64,000 bases of DNA, taken from Pseudopyrenochaeta lycopersici. Lineage: Eukaryota; Ascomycota; Dothideomycetes; Pleosporales; Pseudopyrenochaetaceae. Below are positions 32,601 to 44,612 of this stretch, piece after piece. The DNA is taken from assembly GCA_003313425.1 (NCBI GenBank), contig NHZP01000024.1, forward strand, positions 124,001 through 188,000, read 5' to 3'. The position numbers were made by a program, and so were the translations under genes. The notes beneath the pieces were generated by a model, which saw only the letters and a program-made list of their open reading frames with translations, was not told the DNA's origin and did not search any database. Position 1 is the stretch's first letter. Each line of letters starts with the position of its first letter.

Positions 32601-33563
32601 TTGCACACAAAGCGAGATGTTTCCACGCCTCTTCGAAGTACTGAGAATGGTATTGTTGATCAAGTGCTCTTCACTACTAATACCGAGGGCCTCAGATTTG
32701 TGAAGGTCCGTACAAGAACGACAAAGGTGCCACAAATTGGTGACAAATTCGCTTCTCGTCACGGTCAGAAGGGTACCATTGGTATCACCTATCGGCAAGA
32801 AGACATGCCATTCTCTGCTGAGGGTCTTACTCCGGATCTTATCATCAATCCTCACGCCATTCCATCTCGTATGACAATTGCCCATTTGGTAGAGTGTCTG
32901 CTATCCAAGGTTGGTGCGATCAACGGATCAGAGGGCGATGCTACTCCATTTACCGAAATCACCGTCGACCAAATCTCTGACCTACTTGAAAAAGCTGGGT
33001 ATCAAAAGCGAGGCTTTGAGATTATGTACAACGGCCATACTGGCAAGAAGATGCGTACGCAGGTTTTCCTTGGACCAACGTATTATCAGCGCCTGAGACA
33101 TATGGTCGACGACAAGATCCATGCTCGTGCTCGTGGTCCATTGCAGATTCTCACACGCCAGCCTGTCGAAGGTCGTGCTAGGGACGGAGGTCTACGTTTC
33201 GGTGAAATGGAACGTGATTGTATGATTGCCCATGGTGCTGCGGCGTTCTTGAAGGAGCGATTGTTCACAGTCTCGGATGCGTATACGGTTCACGTGTGCG
33301 ACATCTGCGGCCTGATGAGTCCTATTGCGTAAGTTCATGACCCCCAATGTCTCGCCACCTAAACAACAAAGACGTGTTTGGCTAATGCATAGAATAGCCA
33401 ACTCAAGAAAGGCCTCTACGAATGCCGTCCTTGCCACAATAAAACTCGCATCTCTCAGATTCACATACCCTACGCCGCAAAACTCCTCTTCCAAGAACTC
33501 CTCGCCATGAACATTGCCACTCGCATGTTTACCAACCGCTCCGGCCTTAGCGTGCGCGACTAG
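29694..33563 (+). CDS. RPB2: RNA polymerase II second-largest subunit RPB2
   Basis: Exons 29694-33328 and 33398-33563, intron 33329-33397 (69 bp), 1266 aa, slightly longer than yeast Rpb2 (1224). It forms half of the Pol II active-site cleft. The acidic N-terminus is followed by all the classic blocks: [18 protein letters not shown] (lobe/protrusion), GDGN-type fork and [71 protein letters not shown] (metal-site loop), [12 protein letters not shown] (hybrid-binding Lys), [16 protein letters not shown], and [21 protein letters not shown]. The C-terminal zinc site CDICG / CRPC is split by the intron. The acceptor at 33397 rather than 33392 is fixed by the [10 protein letters not shown] frame. 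Convergent with the cyclophilin gene. Confidence 0.97.
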
Positions 33564-34318
33564 CCGCCTGCGACTATGCACTGATCAGGACGCATAATGG
33601 CTTTCATATCAGAGGATCTGATCGCTGACCAAATTGGAGGTTCAGTCCCCCGGAGTCGGAGGGTTTCTTGATATGCATGCAAAGGTGATCCGATTATAGT
33701 GTCCAATGCACAGATGCGGATCAAGCATGACAGTGTTCCCCGATGGTATGAGTGAAGAAGCCGGGCGAGATCTTGATTTACTTTCACATTTCACTCAGCA
33801 TGGCATTGGCGTTTGGGACGCACGTCCCCATTGGGTATAAAATAAAATCCATGGACAGTAGGGTGCGGTGTTTAGGAGTCTTTGATCAAGCTCAGATTGA
33901 ACCACTTTGAGACGGGGTTTCAGACCACGCATTGTCAGGACTTATAGGGTCCGTTTGTATACCTAGATATATAGTTTGGAATCGTATACTATGTTCAGAG
34001 CTAGACTTTGGTTCATCTTCGTGGCGATGTGTAAGTAGGGTGCTATGCAAAGCCGTGATTGATGAAATACAGAGTTAGAGACTTGAATAAACGTCATACT
34101 TGAAAAGACGCAGGAGCAAGCTCTCGGTACCGTTCAGTCTTTGCAAGCGTGTAAGTGGATGAATGTGGGACCAAGCAGAGAATAGTAGGAACTATGGAAG
34201 AGCTTGGGTCGCCTGTGTGCGGTGACAATGGTATCATTCTACAAAATTATCCCTATTTACTCGTACAGTACATAACAGCCGCCATGTGTTCCCGTCTTGC
34301 CATCAAATTTTGAGAGTC
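33564..34318. other. convergent intergenic region
   Basis: Holds the 3' UTRs of RPB2 (+) and the cyclophilin gene (-). No gene seen. Confidence 0.6.
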
Positions 34319-35871
34319 TCAACGCCGCCGATCGCGATCATCTCTACGGTTGCGGTCCCGACTCCTGTCCCGCCGGCTGTCACGACGCCGATCTGGGCTA
34401 CGACTGCGGTCCCGCCGGTGACTATCGTATCTGCCATCATCGCGGTCTCGACGATCCCGTCTAGGGCTTCGACTGCGGTTGCGCTTCCAGCGGTCATCGT
34501 GATAGTCCTCCCTGCGCTCTCGCCTTTGAGCATCGTCCCGTCGCCTGTCTGGGCGGTTGTCACGCGGACGTTCTGTGGACTCCTTCGAGACGTCCCGGTC
34601 GACAACCAGCTTGTTGACTACAGAATCAGACATAATCTGGCGACCAGAGCCGTCGCGATACTGCCTCTTCTTCTCGAGATTGTCAATGCCACCAAAGCCA
34701 CCTGCTGCCCGTCTCCGCTTCTTGTTTGTGACATCTCGCCAATCGTCCGCAATCTTAGAGACACTCTGCGAGAAATCTACGTGTATGCGGTGATCGTCGA
34801 TCAAGACGCCATCCATCTTGAAGTAGGCTTGCTCGCAATCCTTCTGATTGGTGTATTCAATGAAAGCGTACTGGAGGCTGTCACCTGTTCGTTTGTCCTT
34901 GATGACCTCGCAGCTAAGGATCTTGCCAAATCGCGAGAAGATAAGGTTCAGATCCTCGTCCTGCGTCACCGGGTTCAACTTGCATACAAACAGCACGTTC
35001 TCAGGCGGTGCAACTTCGGCAAATGGCAGGTCACCAACCATCTCAAGTGTAAGGGCTTGTGCGCGTGCCTCGCGTTCCCTGCGAACCTTCTCTAGCGCTT
35101 CTGGGTCGTTCTCCTCTTCAAGGTTCTCATCGTAGGCAACACGTACTGTAGCAAGCTGCGCGGCGGATGGTATCGGGCTTTCGGGTGGCTCCACTAGGCC
35201 AGCTGGGTCGTCGTATGGGTCGTCTAGTATGACTGTGTGCAGTATGCGAATGTCCTTGAGTGGCTGGCCCTTATCGTCAATGTACGCTGTGTTGATCTTC
35301 TCAAGCGCATCAAACCCCTCTACAACAGTGCCAAATATCGCAGCCTTGCCGTCCAGGAAATCAATGTTTGGCCCCAGGGTGATGATAAATTGGCTGCCTG
35401 CAAAGCGTTCGTCTGGATTGTCAGGATTTGGGGCCGTTGCCATACTGACGGTACCCATCTCGGCATGTTTTAGCTTCGCCTTGAACTCAGGCACGAATGT
35501 CTTCTTCGCTGCTTGTGCCGGTTCAAGCAAGCCCCATATTGAGCGGCCGCCATCGCTGTCTTTGGAGCCAGGGCCGATGGGGTCGCCGGTCTGGAAGGAG
35601 AAGTTTGGTTGTACGCTATGCACGGGCGCAAAGTTGTAGTACTTTACTTTGCATAGCTTGAGGAAGCTAAAGGCGACAAACCGTCAGTGTCTGTTGTGTG
35701 CTCAGCATGGAAAGACATTGCGACAGAGCATGCAGCAGGCCGCATGCAAGCGCAAGAACATGAAGCGCGCGAAAGGAGTGGAAGAACTTACTTTTCACAG
35801 CATTTGGGCGCATCATCAACCAGCAAGTCAATGGTGATATCACCAAGTGACGTTTCCAGGAGCACAGACAT
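34319..35871 (-). CDS. PPIL4/Cyp6-type peptidyl-prolyl isomerase with RRM and RS-like tail
   Basis: Exons 35871-35792 and 35666-34319, intron 35667-35791 (125 bp), 475 aa; the splice rebuilds [19 protein letters not shown]. The cyclophilin domain covers residues 1-165 ([35 protein letters not shown]); the isomerase site is divergent, as is common in PPIL4. The RRM is at about 240-320 ([32 protein letters not shown]). The last 130 residues are dominated by Arg/Asp/Ser. Proteins of this architecture are nuclear and linked to splicing or transcription; PPIL4 activates the spliceosome in animals. Neighbouring RPB2 is convergent and shares no promoter with it. Confidence 0.93.
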
Positions 35872-36390
35872 GATGCAGGCAATGTTGTGTGGAGTGCGCG
35901 TCTTAGTCGCAAAATGTTCCAACAGCGCGACAGCTTTCAACATCTCGCGCTAACTGGGAGCCATTGGCTTAGTCACTTATGACGTAACGCGTGGCAAGCC
36001 CAAAGGACATGCGACTGGCAGGCCTCGCAGCCAATTGTCTCTGAGCAACGTGCTGCAGCATGCTTCAGGCCGCCTTACCCCAACAAATGTGTGGGCTCGA
36101 ATCGCCGTCTCTTCGCTAGGGCTGGTCTTGTCATCCTCACCATACGTCAACGCAGCTCCTTTGGAATACAGATAGTGCATACACACCAATGAGAGTCCAG
36201 GTTGCAATGGCTTAAAGAGCCTATGTCAAAGCAGAGCAATCAATCTGAAAGAGCCAGGACGGTCTTGGATTTTGCAGGTCGTCTGCACGGAGCAACCTGC
36301 TCTGTTTGCTGAACGCACCTATCCCTGCTCCTTGCGTGGAAAGCCGCATCCTCTACCTGTTGCAAATCTCAGCATCGATCCGAGACCCCC

Positions 36391-36415
36391 AGCCCCGAAC
36401 CCCGGGTTCTCGGCT
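36391..36415. repeat. GC-rich imperfect hairpin
   Basis: The 12-bp arms match at 10 positions around a single central C, with GAACCC / GGGTTC as the innermost perfect part. It stands out against the surrounding noncoding sequence; no role is evident. Confidence 0.35.
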
Positions 36416-38530
36416 GTGAAGTACTACTGATAGGCTGCCATTGGTCCTCATGAGCAGCGCTTTCCTTTATCAAATATTGGTTCCGAGCTTGTACTTGTCA
36501 CTTCGACTTCTCACCTAGCATGGCCCCAGAATTCGCTTTCCGTCAGCGCGTTTTATGGCTCGCGCCTCTACACAGGAGTCACAGCATGATAGCGATCAAT
36601 TTTGGTGAAACTGTGATTCCCGCGCTATGTTGCCTGTCATCTTGTTTTGCACACAGATGGACCATACCGCTTCCGAACAATCACATTGTCATTATGGATC
36701 CGCAAGTCATGTAATCGAACTTTCGTTCACCTTTGTAGGACTATGCTCACTGCCTACGCTTTTTGCAAAAAGGCTCTGCTGGCCAGCCTTGGACAGCAAA
36801 CGACGGCATAGCTTTCAAGAACACTCGTGAAAATTTCCTCGTTAAGTAAAAGGTTCGTTCTTCTCACATCATTATGCATCGCTCTGACTGAATGTTTGGT
36901 ATGAAGAGTTTGCTACCTCTTGGCAAAGCCCGAACCGCTGGTCAATCACCTGCATGTCTTTTATTCAGATGCAAGTTCTGATACGCACGTAAGAGGCCAG
37001 CTGGCCTGCGAGTTATCAACGCACGTTTGCTTCTCTCGAATTCAGACTGATCGCCACCAGCTGTGAGACATTTCCTCTCGACACTGTCAATCTCGACTCG
37101 AGGTATCACCGCCTGGTTATACGTACCAGCAAGTCATAACCGACAGCAAGTTAAGCAACCCAAGATTGGTATGGATTCCGTCGGAATAAATTCCAAGTTG
37201 CTCCCGCACAGACACTATGCCCCTTACTAGCATTGTAGAGCGACTTATTGCAGCAGCAGTACTGTGCCCCTTCAGGCTCACATACAGGGCATGCGGTTAC
37301 ACGTGGAGCCCTTTCTCACTCAGAACGCATTCTACACACCCAAAATAATGTGGGCACTGTAGTGATTGGATTGGGCTCCTGACCAGTGGGGCCATTACGT
37401 TGTGTTCACATTCTGAACATGAATCACTTAGCAAACCCGCAGTCGCTACTCGCAAGCCATTGTCTTGCGTTAGTTCAGTGCTGGATTTTATTCGCGTCTA
37501 AGGCTCGTTCGGCCTAATATCAAACTTTTCCAAGAGAACAAACAATCCTCTAGCTGCGTTGGCCCCTAGACCGAGCTCCACCCTGTTGTCATTCGTCGCC
37601 TTTTTAATACAAAGGTCTGTAACGCCCAATGAAAATAATGAAAATAGACCTGTGTAGCCTTTGTATGGCCGAAGAACCCCGCCCAGTGGGTTGTTTGCTC
37701 ACAACAACATTGAAGGGAACCTTGCGAATGAAAGCTTCGACGGCCTGCCTTGTCTCCCGGATCCGCCGTCGTACGATGCACCTTCTAACCAGTCGATAAC
37801 CAGTATGATTTGACCAAGGCTCCTCGTTTAATAGGCTCATCGGGGTATTTTGCGTGGGCCCTCAATATCTTGCACCTTTCTGAGTATAACCCAGAGCCTC
37901 AACATATCGATACCACGAGCGAGTATCCTGTCATTCTAATTCATAATACATCCTCGAACAGCTGTGGCGCTTATCCAGAGAGCCCAGGGCACGTCCCCAG
38001 CCGTACAATGTTTCACCCCTCTTGCTGACCAGTGATTCTTTGGAAATGTGTGCCTCAGAACCCTGGTCAACGAAGCGGTGGCCTGCATGAAAACTGCAGT
38101 GAAACTAAGATAGCAATTTTTCCACAGAGGCCATCTGTGCAAATACTCACTCGTACCTGATAGCTCAGGCGCGATCCACCGTTTTTATATTCCCTTGAAA
38201 AGGTATTCGTAGCGTCGCAGCCACGTCAGTCCATATTGACCTACTGACTAAGAGCGGCTTTAAAACTTAAGCTCTTAGGTTGATACGGTATCCTTTTTTG
38301 TTCATGAACCGCATTCTGGACCATTACTTGATTGAACTGACTATTCGTCGTTCCTCGTCAGCTTCTTTGCTCCCGACGGAGCTACACTAGACAAATTCTC
38401 GACTAGTCACTAAATTGACAGAATTCCTGTGGCATCTGACCAAAAATCAGTCTTGCGTTACCTGGAGCAGTATTTTTCATCATCTTATGATAATTTTGGT
38501 TAATTCTACTATTCGTAAGTAATGACTTTC

Positions 38531-38549
38531 CGTACTAGATACTAGTACG
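38531..38549. promoter_or_regulatory. Perfect palindrome just upstream of the Zn2Cys6 gene
   Basis: CGTACTAG (38531-38538), ATA, CTAGTACG (38542-38549) form a perfect 8-bp inverted repeat ending 37 bp before the start codon. It could be a dimer binding site or a leader hairpin. Confidence 0.4.
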
Positions 38550-38586
38550 ATAGCTGAGTCTAGTCCAGGCCAGAAACGTGTCTGTC

Positions 38587-40308
38587 ATGGAGTATGACAA
38601 CGCCCGCCGGTCTATTCCTCAGCCTCTTTCGTTTCCAGATTATTGCTATAATGATCGGAATGAGCCGATTCGAACTTCTCAAATTACAAGAGCCAATCCT
38701 CGGGAGTACCCTATTAGTGGTCATGTTGTCGGTATGCATGGCCGTCCTAATATTGGACGGGGTGAGTCCTCCCTGGAGACTGGCCCAGCGAGACGTCGTA
38801 TAGCAGTAGCTGTGAGTTACTTTTCTCTGTAGTCTTGCCTTAATTGGCTTCCGCCGCACCAGTTCGGATTATCAGATCAGAATCGCCGTTCTACTAAATG
38901 ACCTTGTTATACCACATTCGAAGGACACCATAATAATGAGAAGTACAGTGTGCCCGTTGCCGTAAGAGGAAAATTCGCTGTAGTGGTGACTCTGGAAATG
39001 GAACTGGATGTACAAATTGTAGACAGGCTCTTCTCGATCCAGCCCACTGTCAATTTCATCGGGTGAGTCTAGATATGCCCTGATCTGACGCGAAACTAAC
39101 TGCTACAGGTGGGGTCCGATAACGTACACAGAGTGATTGAAAACCTGAACACAGCACATAGCTTGACCTGCATGGCGAATTCCAACGGAATGGCGCCCAT
39201 TTACTCTGCCAGTACCCCTTTCTACTCTCGCCCAATGCCAACCCAGCAATGCCTTCAATTCGATACAAAGCCGATGTATCAGTCGGCCTGGACTGTTCCC
39301 TACTCCGGAGATACATCGCCGGTCGAAACGTATGCTCTGGACCAACCAGCAACGTATCGGCAAAGGACTCCACCGATGACAAACACTAACGCGTGCGAAT
39401 CCTTATACCGGTGGACCGGACAAACAGCGAAGCCGCTTCACCATGATATGGATGCCTTGGTTGATCAAGGATCTTCGAACCCCATGAATGGTTTACGGTG
39501 TATTCAACCCAACCATTCTACGGTAACAAATGAGACACTTTCGTCTCTAAGTGCGTCTTCTACGCAGTTAACGTTGCCTGAGAGACCACGTCTACTGGAG
39601 TCTCACGCGTCAGAGACAACGGTACCACTGAGGCAGCTTCCAATCCCGCAGCCCGGCCCGGCCCAGAGCTCACGAAACACAGTAGACCAACTGCAAGATC
39701 AACGGTTGCGTTCTGCACGAGCAGTCGGTGCCATCACAAACAGCACTGGAGGATCTTTTGTCAAAGGCTCCCTATCTTGGAGTGCCGATGGAGATAATCA
39801 AATCAACGTGTCTGATGCGACAAAAGCGGATAGCCAATTCATTGCTACTGCCCAACGACGCAGCACCGCGGAAGTGGCAATGGATCACTTCCAGAACACT
39901 AGTTCAATCTCTGACAATGTTAAAATGACCAGTCCTGCAGAGCAATCTCAGCTCAACTTCAGTACTCCAACACTACTCAAGACAATGGCTGCCCCTGCAC
40001 TGGCATCCCCCTATTCTAACTTTCGCGCATGCCACTTTGCAGCCTCTTCGTCTACAAATATGGCACACCAAACTTCTCACACAAATTCGTACAGCTTTAG
40101 ACCGAATTATCATTCAAAAAATCACTCGCCTAGCCGAGAATCGCCGAACGATTGTATACTTATGAGTGATCATCTCTACACACCACTAGCGCAACCGCAG
40201 CCTGAGAATGCCCCTAGCACTGACCGTCTACATAATGAGTTGCTCAATAATCGACATATTGATCTTCACCATGCTCCGATTTCGAGCCTCAGCAGCAGCA
40301 GCTTCTAA
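38587..40308 (+). CDS. Zn(II)2Cys6 fungal-type transcription factor
   Basis: Exons 38587-38811, 38949-39062 and 39109-40308, introns of 137 and 46 bp, 512 aa. Exon 2 encodes nearly the whole binuclear zinc cluster: CARCRKRKIRC at residues 76-86, then CTNC and a final Cys in DPAHC. Exon 1 ends RRRIAVA, a usual lead-in to the first Cys; this fixes the acceptor at 38948. The remaining 400 residues are rich in Ser, Thr, Gln, Asn and Pro and end in a Ser run. I see no middle-homology (Fungal_trans) domain, so this is a short, low-complexity regulator type. The nearest AUG upstream in frame is absent; the frame opens with GTG at 38578. The target genes are unknown. Both neighbours are far away. Confidence 0.85.
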
Positions 40309-42517
40309 ACAAAACATTTGAGTCTCATCTCCGTCTGTCGGTATTGTCAGACCATCGCGCTTCACGTTGCTATTTTTGGCTTTACAAATCTTTTCTATTG
40401 CATCTTTGGTATCGTTTCTTGGCGGGTGACTTCATGAGTCAACTGCATGGTGTGGCGCTACTATCTTTTTCCCGCCCAGGCCCGAGTAATGATGCGCTTG
40501 CAGGCCCTATGAGCTGAATTTTGCTCATTTTTCTTCTTATTTTGCCAAAAGAAACAAACTGCACACCTGTTTCGCATGGATCTTTTCGAGACCCCTAATT
40601 TACGACGCTAGCAACACTCTTTCTACGCTGTCCACCAGGCTATTTTTTTTTCTTTAATTACGGATCCATGCACTGTTGTGTCATTTGCTTTTATTGAAAA
40701 GCATAAAAGATTACATACTGGATAGTTTCGAGCAGAACATTTGGTATTATAGATTTACTTGGTGGATTTGACGATCGGGCAAAGTCAGATATATGTATCC
40801 CGACCTCTACCAATTTTCCACCCCAAAACGCGCATCCAAGTCCCTTGAACAATTTTTGCACATGTAGTTCGAAGAGAGTATGCATGTTGTCGCTTCGCTT
40901 TCGAGCTAGTGTTACCACACTGAGACAGTCCACCCCTGCCATACTTACAGCGTGTTGCACGTTCATCTCAGCTTTCCACAATTTCGCAACATCGACTCAG
41001 TTACTCAACGGCACCGAGGTCACCAGTGCATACACTTAGATCCCCATTGTGCTCAGCAAAGCGCCACCCCCAACCAATTGTTTCCTATGTTTCAAGATCT
41101 GCGGAGATTGGCATCAGAGAAGCTCGTTCCAGATCTTGTTGCAGACATGCCGGCCCGCTAGGTCATACAAAGCCGGTCAGGAGGTGATACAGTATGCACA
41201 TAGTGCACAAAGGCGGAAGTGAGGCTCCACTCTTGTACCGCAATAGCGCTGCGAGGATTATGCCTGCTGAGTGTATGTGTGGTGTGCGTGGGGAATGCGT
41301 TGTTTGTTGGATGAGATACATTAGGAGTAGAATTGGGAAGGGGGCATATTTGGTGGTGACCCAAATGTTTTGTGATGCTTTGTGGTCGCGAATTTTGGGA
41401 TCAAACCCGAAGTGGCACGTCAAGATTGTCTTATACTCTTCTTGTGGCGACCCAAAGGGGGAAACGAGTATCTGCATATGGTAGCATGGGTATGATTGAT
41501 CATATGCAGACTACTGGCACAAGTAATTATCTGTGTGGCTCAGTCTTCATAATTTTAGGCAAGATGTTCTATTCGTCAATTAGGCTGCAAAGTCTCGGGT
41601 GCCGCGGCCAGATACTGAATAATGCGTTCAAACAAAACCAACAAGCCCCCACCGCCTTCCCCGGATTAACAGCCTATAAATCTCCTTCTGAATGACGCTA
41701 GAAACGAAAGCAATCTGATATGGGGGCTTGGCTGCTGTTTTACTGGAGTGACGAAGAATCCCCGGAAACATCTCTGGGTCACTGGACCCAAACGCATCAT
41801 TCTTCTAGTCAGTTGCGCCTGTATGATCGTGATCAAAATCGCCAGATAGGAAGCTAATCGTTCAAGGATCATCTTACGTGTAAAGCGACCGACAGTCATT
41901 TGTACCCGATGTCTTATTCAACTCGACTGTCATAGCTAGCTGATACGGAAGTGGTCTTCTCTCTTCATGTTCTGGGAAAACTTAGATGTTTGCTTACATT
42001 AATTTGTTGATGTTCCATAATCCACTTACTATTGTATCGTGTGACTTACACTATGTAGCGAGGACAAGATTCATGACTTGTTGCTGTTAAAAGGCCATCA
42101 AAGTGAGTACGAGTGCCTGGTAGCCAAGTCCTCCGTACTTGCATAACAGCAATTGACTCAAAGTGCCTGAGATCCGTCACGCTCCTTCACAGAGTCATCA
42201 GATTGGGTAGCTAAGAGATTAAGAGAGGCGGCTTTAATAACGTTATTCTAGCTCCAGATTATTATTCGCGTCAGTCGTAGAGTTTGTCTATTGGGGCAGA
42301 ACGCCACGTATGGAAGGTGTCTAAATATCTTCGAGGTAGATATGCTGTCCCTGTTGAACAGAGTTTTATGGAATCATGAAATCCGAACACGTGGTGAACA
42401 TCCAGAGAATAAACTTTGCTCCACATCTAACCACTCTCTTGAAAAACCTCTGCGTCCTTTACTTCTTCAATCGAGTCCGGTTGCTTAATTCACTGCTTTA
42501 AGAACTATGGAGAAATT
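40309..42517. other. 2.2 kb gene-poor region
   Basis: After the 3' UTR of the zinc-cluster gene only short motif-free frames are seen on either strand. No repeat ends or RNA gene were recognised. Confidence 0.5.
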
Positions 42518-43314
42518 ATGACGGCCATACCTACCGTGCCTATTACTGCATGCCCAGCGACGAAGTTCAAGATTCCCAATACAGTCGATCTATCTATCTG
42601 CAAGGACCTTCCAATACAAGCACCTATGTAAGCAGCGTCCAGTTAACACGAATCAATATCAGATCTGATGGTTATCAGTACGTGCTATGTACCGAAAGAC
42701 TTGGCCAGGGTTTTCATAAAAGATGCCAACCCACTCCAAAAGATAAAGACGTATGACATACCACGCCAGCTCCTGCGATGGCATTCATCATATTTTGCAG
42801 CGGTTTTGGACCCAGTAATGGTTTCAAGAAGACGGCTAACTACGATCTGGAGCTAGTTGAAGATATCAAAGTTTTCGATGCTTTCCATTGCTGGCTATAC
42901 ACTGGGAAGCTTCGAGACCCACCCATCTCATTACAACGCGCCGACATAGATGAATTCTACCTCTCGCCATGTACACTCTCGAAAATATGGGCTTTTGCGG
43001 ATATGCGTGGCATACTGGCCCTTGGAAATGCTGCCATCGATATGCTATACGAGCGTGCCGCTGCGAAGTGGGCGACAGCCATAAGTTTGATCGACTTTGT
43101 TTACGAAAATTCGCCACCTTTATGCAATCTAAGGAGATATATCGTAGATCTCAACACTTTGACTAAAAGTCACACTGGCTTTCGAGAACAAATGAAGCCG
43201 GAACTATGCCCTGCAGAGTTTTTATTTGAAGCGCTGCCTGCACTTGTGCGCAGTGGAGAAGATTGTAAATCAATCGGCCGACAAGCATGGACGACGCAGC
43301 TCGATCACTGTTAG
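42518..43314 (+). pseudogene. BTB/POZ-domain gene interrupted by a frameshift
   Basis: The first part is in the frame of the ATG at 42518 and runs through a likely intron, 42628-42678 (GTAAGC...CAG). It gives a BTB N-terminal half ending RWHSSYFAAVLD, the usual HSxYFxAAL strand-helix. About 42808-42816 the similarity jumps to another frame, GFKKTANYDLELVEDIKVF, which continues FHCWLYTGKL, the second half of the BTB fold, then KIWAFADMRGILALGNAAID and on to a TAG at 43314. The first frame stops soon after the jump (within SRRRLTTIWS). The shift equals loss of one base, and no GT-AG pair restores the frame. Short fungal BTB proteins of this pattern are common in Pleosporales gene families. The gene is broken, or there is a sequence error. 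Confidence 0.7.
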
Positions 43315-44612
43315 TGGCATGACCATTCCGGACCCGGAGGAAAGCTACGGCTTACATTGCACAAGTGAAAAGTGAAAGGGAGGGGGGGGGGGTGTGCGTG
43401 GGTCCCATCAATGGATAGTGTAAGCCCAAATCAGGTGTCGCCAATAAAGGATATTTGTTCTGTCAAACGACTTGAGATTTAATGGGGGATTGGATGTTCA
43501 ATCGCTCGATGCAGATATCTAGATTAAGAGAATCAATATGAGGTAACTATAGTACCTTCCCAAAAAGGGAAACGCACTCATGTATTGCAAGCCTTCGCGT
43601 CTGCGTGCATTGCACATGTTCCTGGTCTGGCACACAGATCAAGAATTCCCGATCAAGCTACCAAATGTGTAACTTTGTCCAAAAATGGGTAAGGAGAAGA
43701 ATAAGAGATAAAAGTTGAGAAATAAGGGGAGGAAAGAAGACGAGTCATATTCCCATCGACCTTGGCTTAGCTTCGCAAGGATCGGGGCCATGGCGCGACA
43801 ATTTTCCATAATTGTTCCTAGTATTACTTACTTCAAAGTTATGAATTAAAGCCTCCAGGGAGATTACTTTTGTAAAATGGATATGAAGACTTTCCAGAAA
43901 TAAGACTTCACTTCCTGCTGTTGTCGCAGAGTGCGTTACCCACAGCTACACAACTATCCCGGGTGACCTCAATCAAGATGCACAAAATCTTGGATCGGCT
44001 TTTTTATCTGCCCAAACTTGCCTAAGAATCCTAGTCCCGCGACTTCTTACAACAAAGGTTGAGGTCTTTTGTCGTACTCCAAGATCAGGAAAGCATTAGA
44101 ATATGCACTGCCTAAGAGAAGTGAATTTCCAGGCAGATGCCTCGTGTTATCGGAGTCAATTCCGATGAAATACTCAAGCTTCGAAGCGCTTCAGGCAATT
44201 CCCCGGGTCATCATGTGTCGATCTCCTTAGCTTGGGCTCCCTTGGAATGTTATGTAACTGGACATGCCAGGAAACCACGGTCTAGGTTGGTGCCAATATT
44301 GGTAAAGTAGCTCGTGAAAAGTTCATTTACCACCTAACAACGTTTGATGATAGTACTGTTGTCGGCCAGTAAAACGTACATGCAAGCTCGCGTATTGTCG
44401 TAAACTGAAAGTGAGTCACGATATCATGTGTTTTCGCGCATTCGCGTCGGCGACCTCGACGCCACGCGTTCCAAACCCCGCACGAAGAATGCAATTAGTG
44501 GCAGGCCTAATGCCAAACAAACTAGTTTGCCAATTGACCATAAGTATGGCGATCCGGCTTTCTTCAGGCGTCTGGCTGTCAAGAAACCTGAGCTCAATTG
44601 TCTTCCCCCAAT
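43315..44612. other. 1.3 kb intergenic region with a G-run
   Basis: No gene seen. An 11-G run at 43382-43392 is flanked by further G triplets (43378-43380 and about 43400-43402), a weak quadruplex-like arrangement. The remainder is AT-rich. Confidence 0.5.

Larger units (their letters stand above)
35872..38586. other. 2.7 kb gene-poor region
   Basis: No supported coding region. Frames here are under 100 residues and motif-free. A GC-rich imperfect hairpin lies at 36391-36415 and a perfect small palindrome at 38531-38549. I looked for tRNA A- and B-box patterns and found none that fold. Confidence 0.5.

Noticed and set aside
31248..32885. 545-residue open frame antisense to RPB2
   Set aside because: It lies wholly opposite the highly conserved RPB2 coding sequence and shows no domain. 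Codon bias of the sense gene explains its openness.
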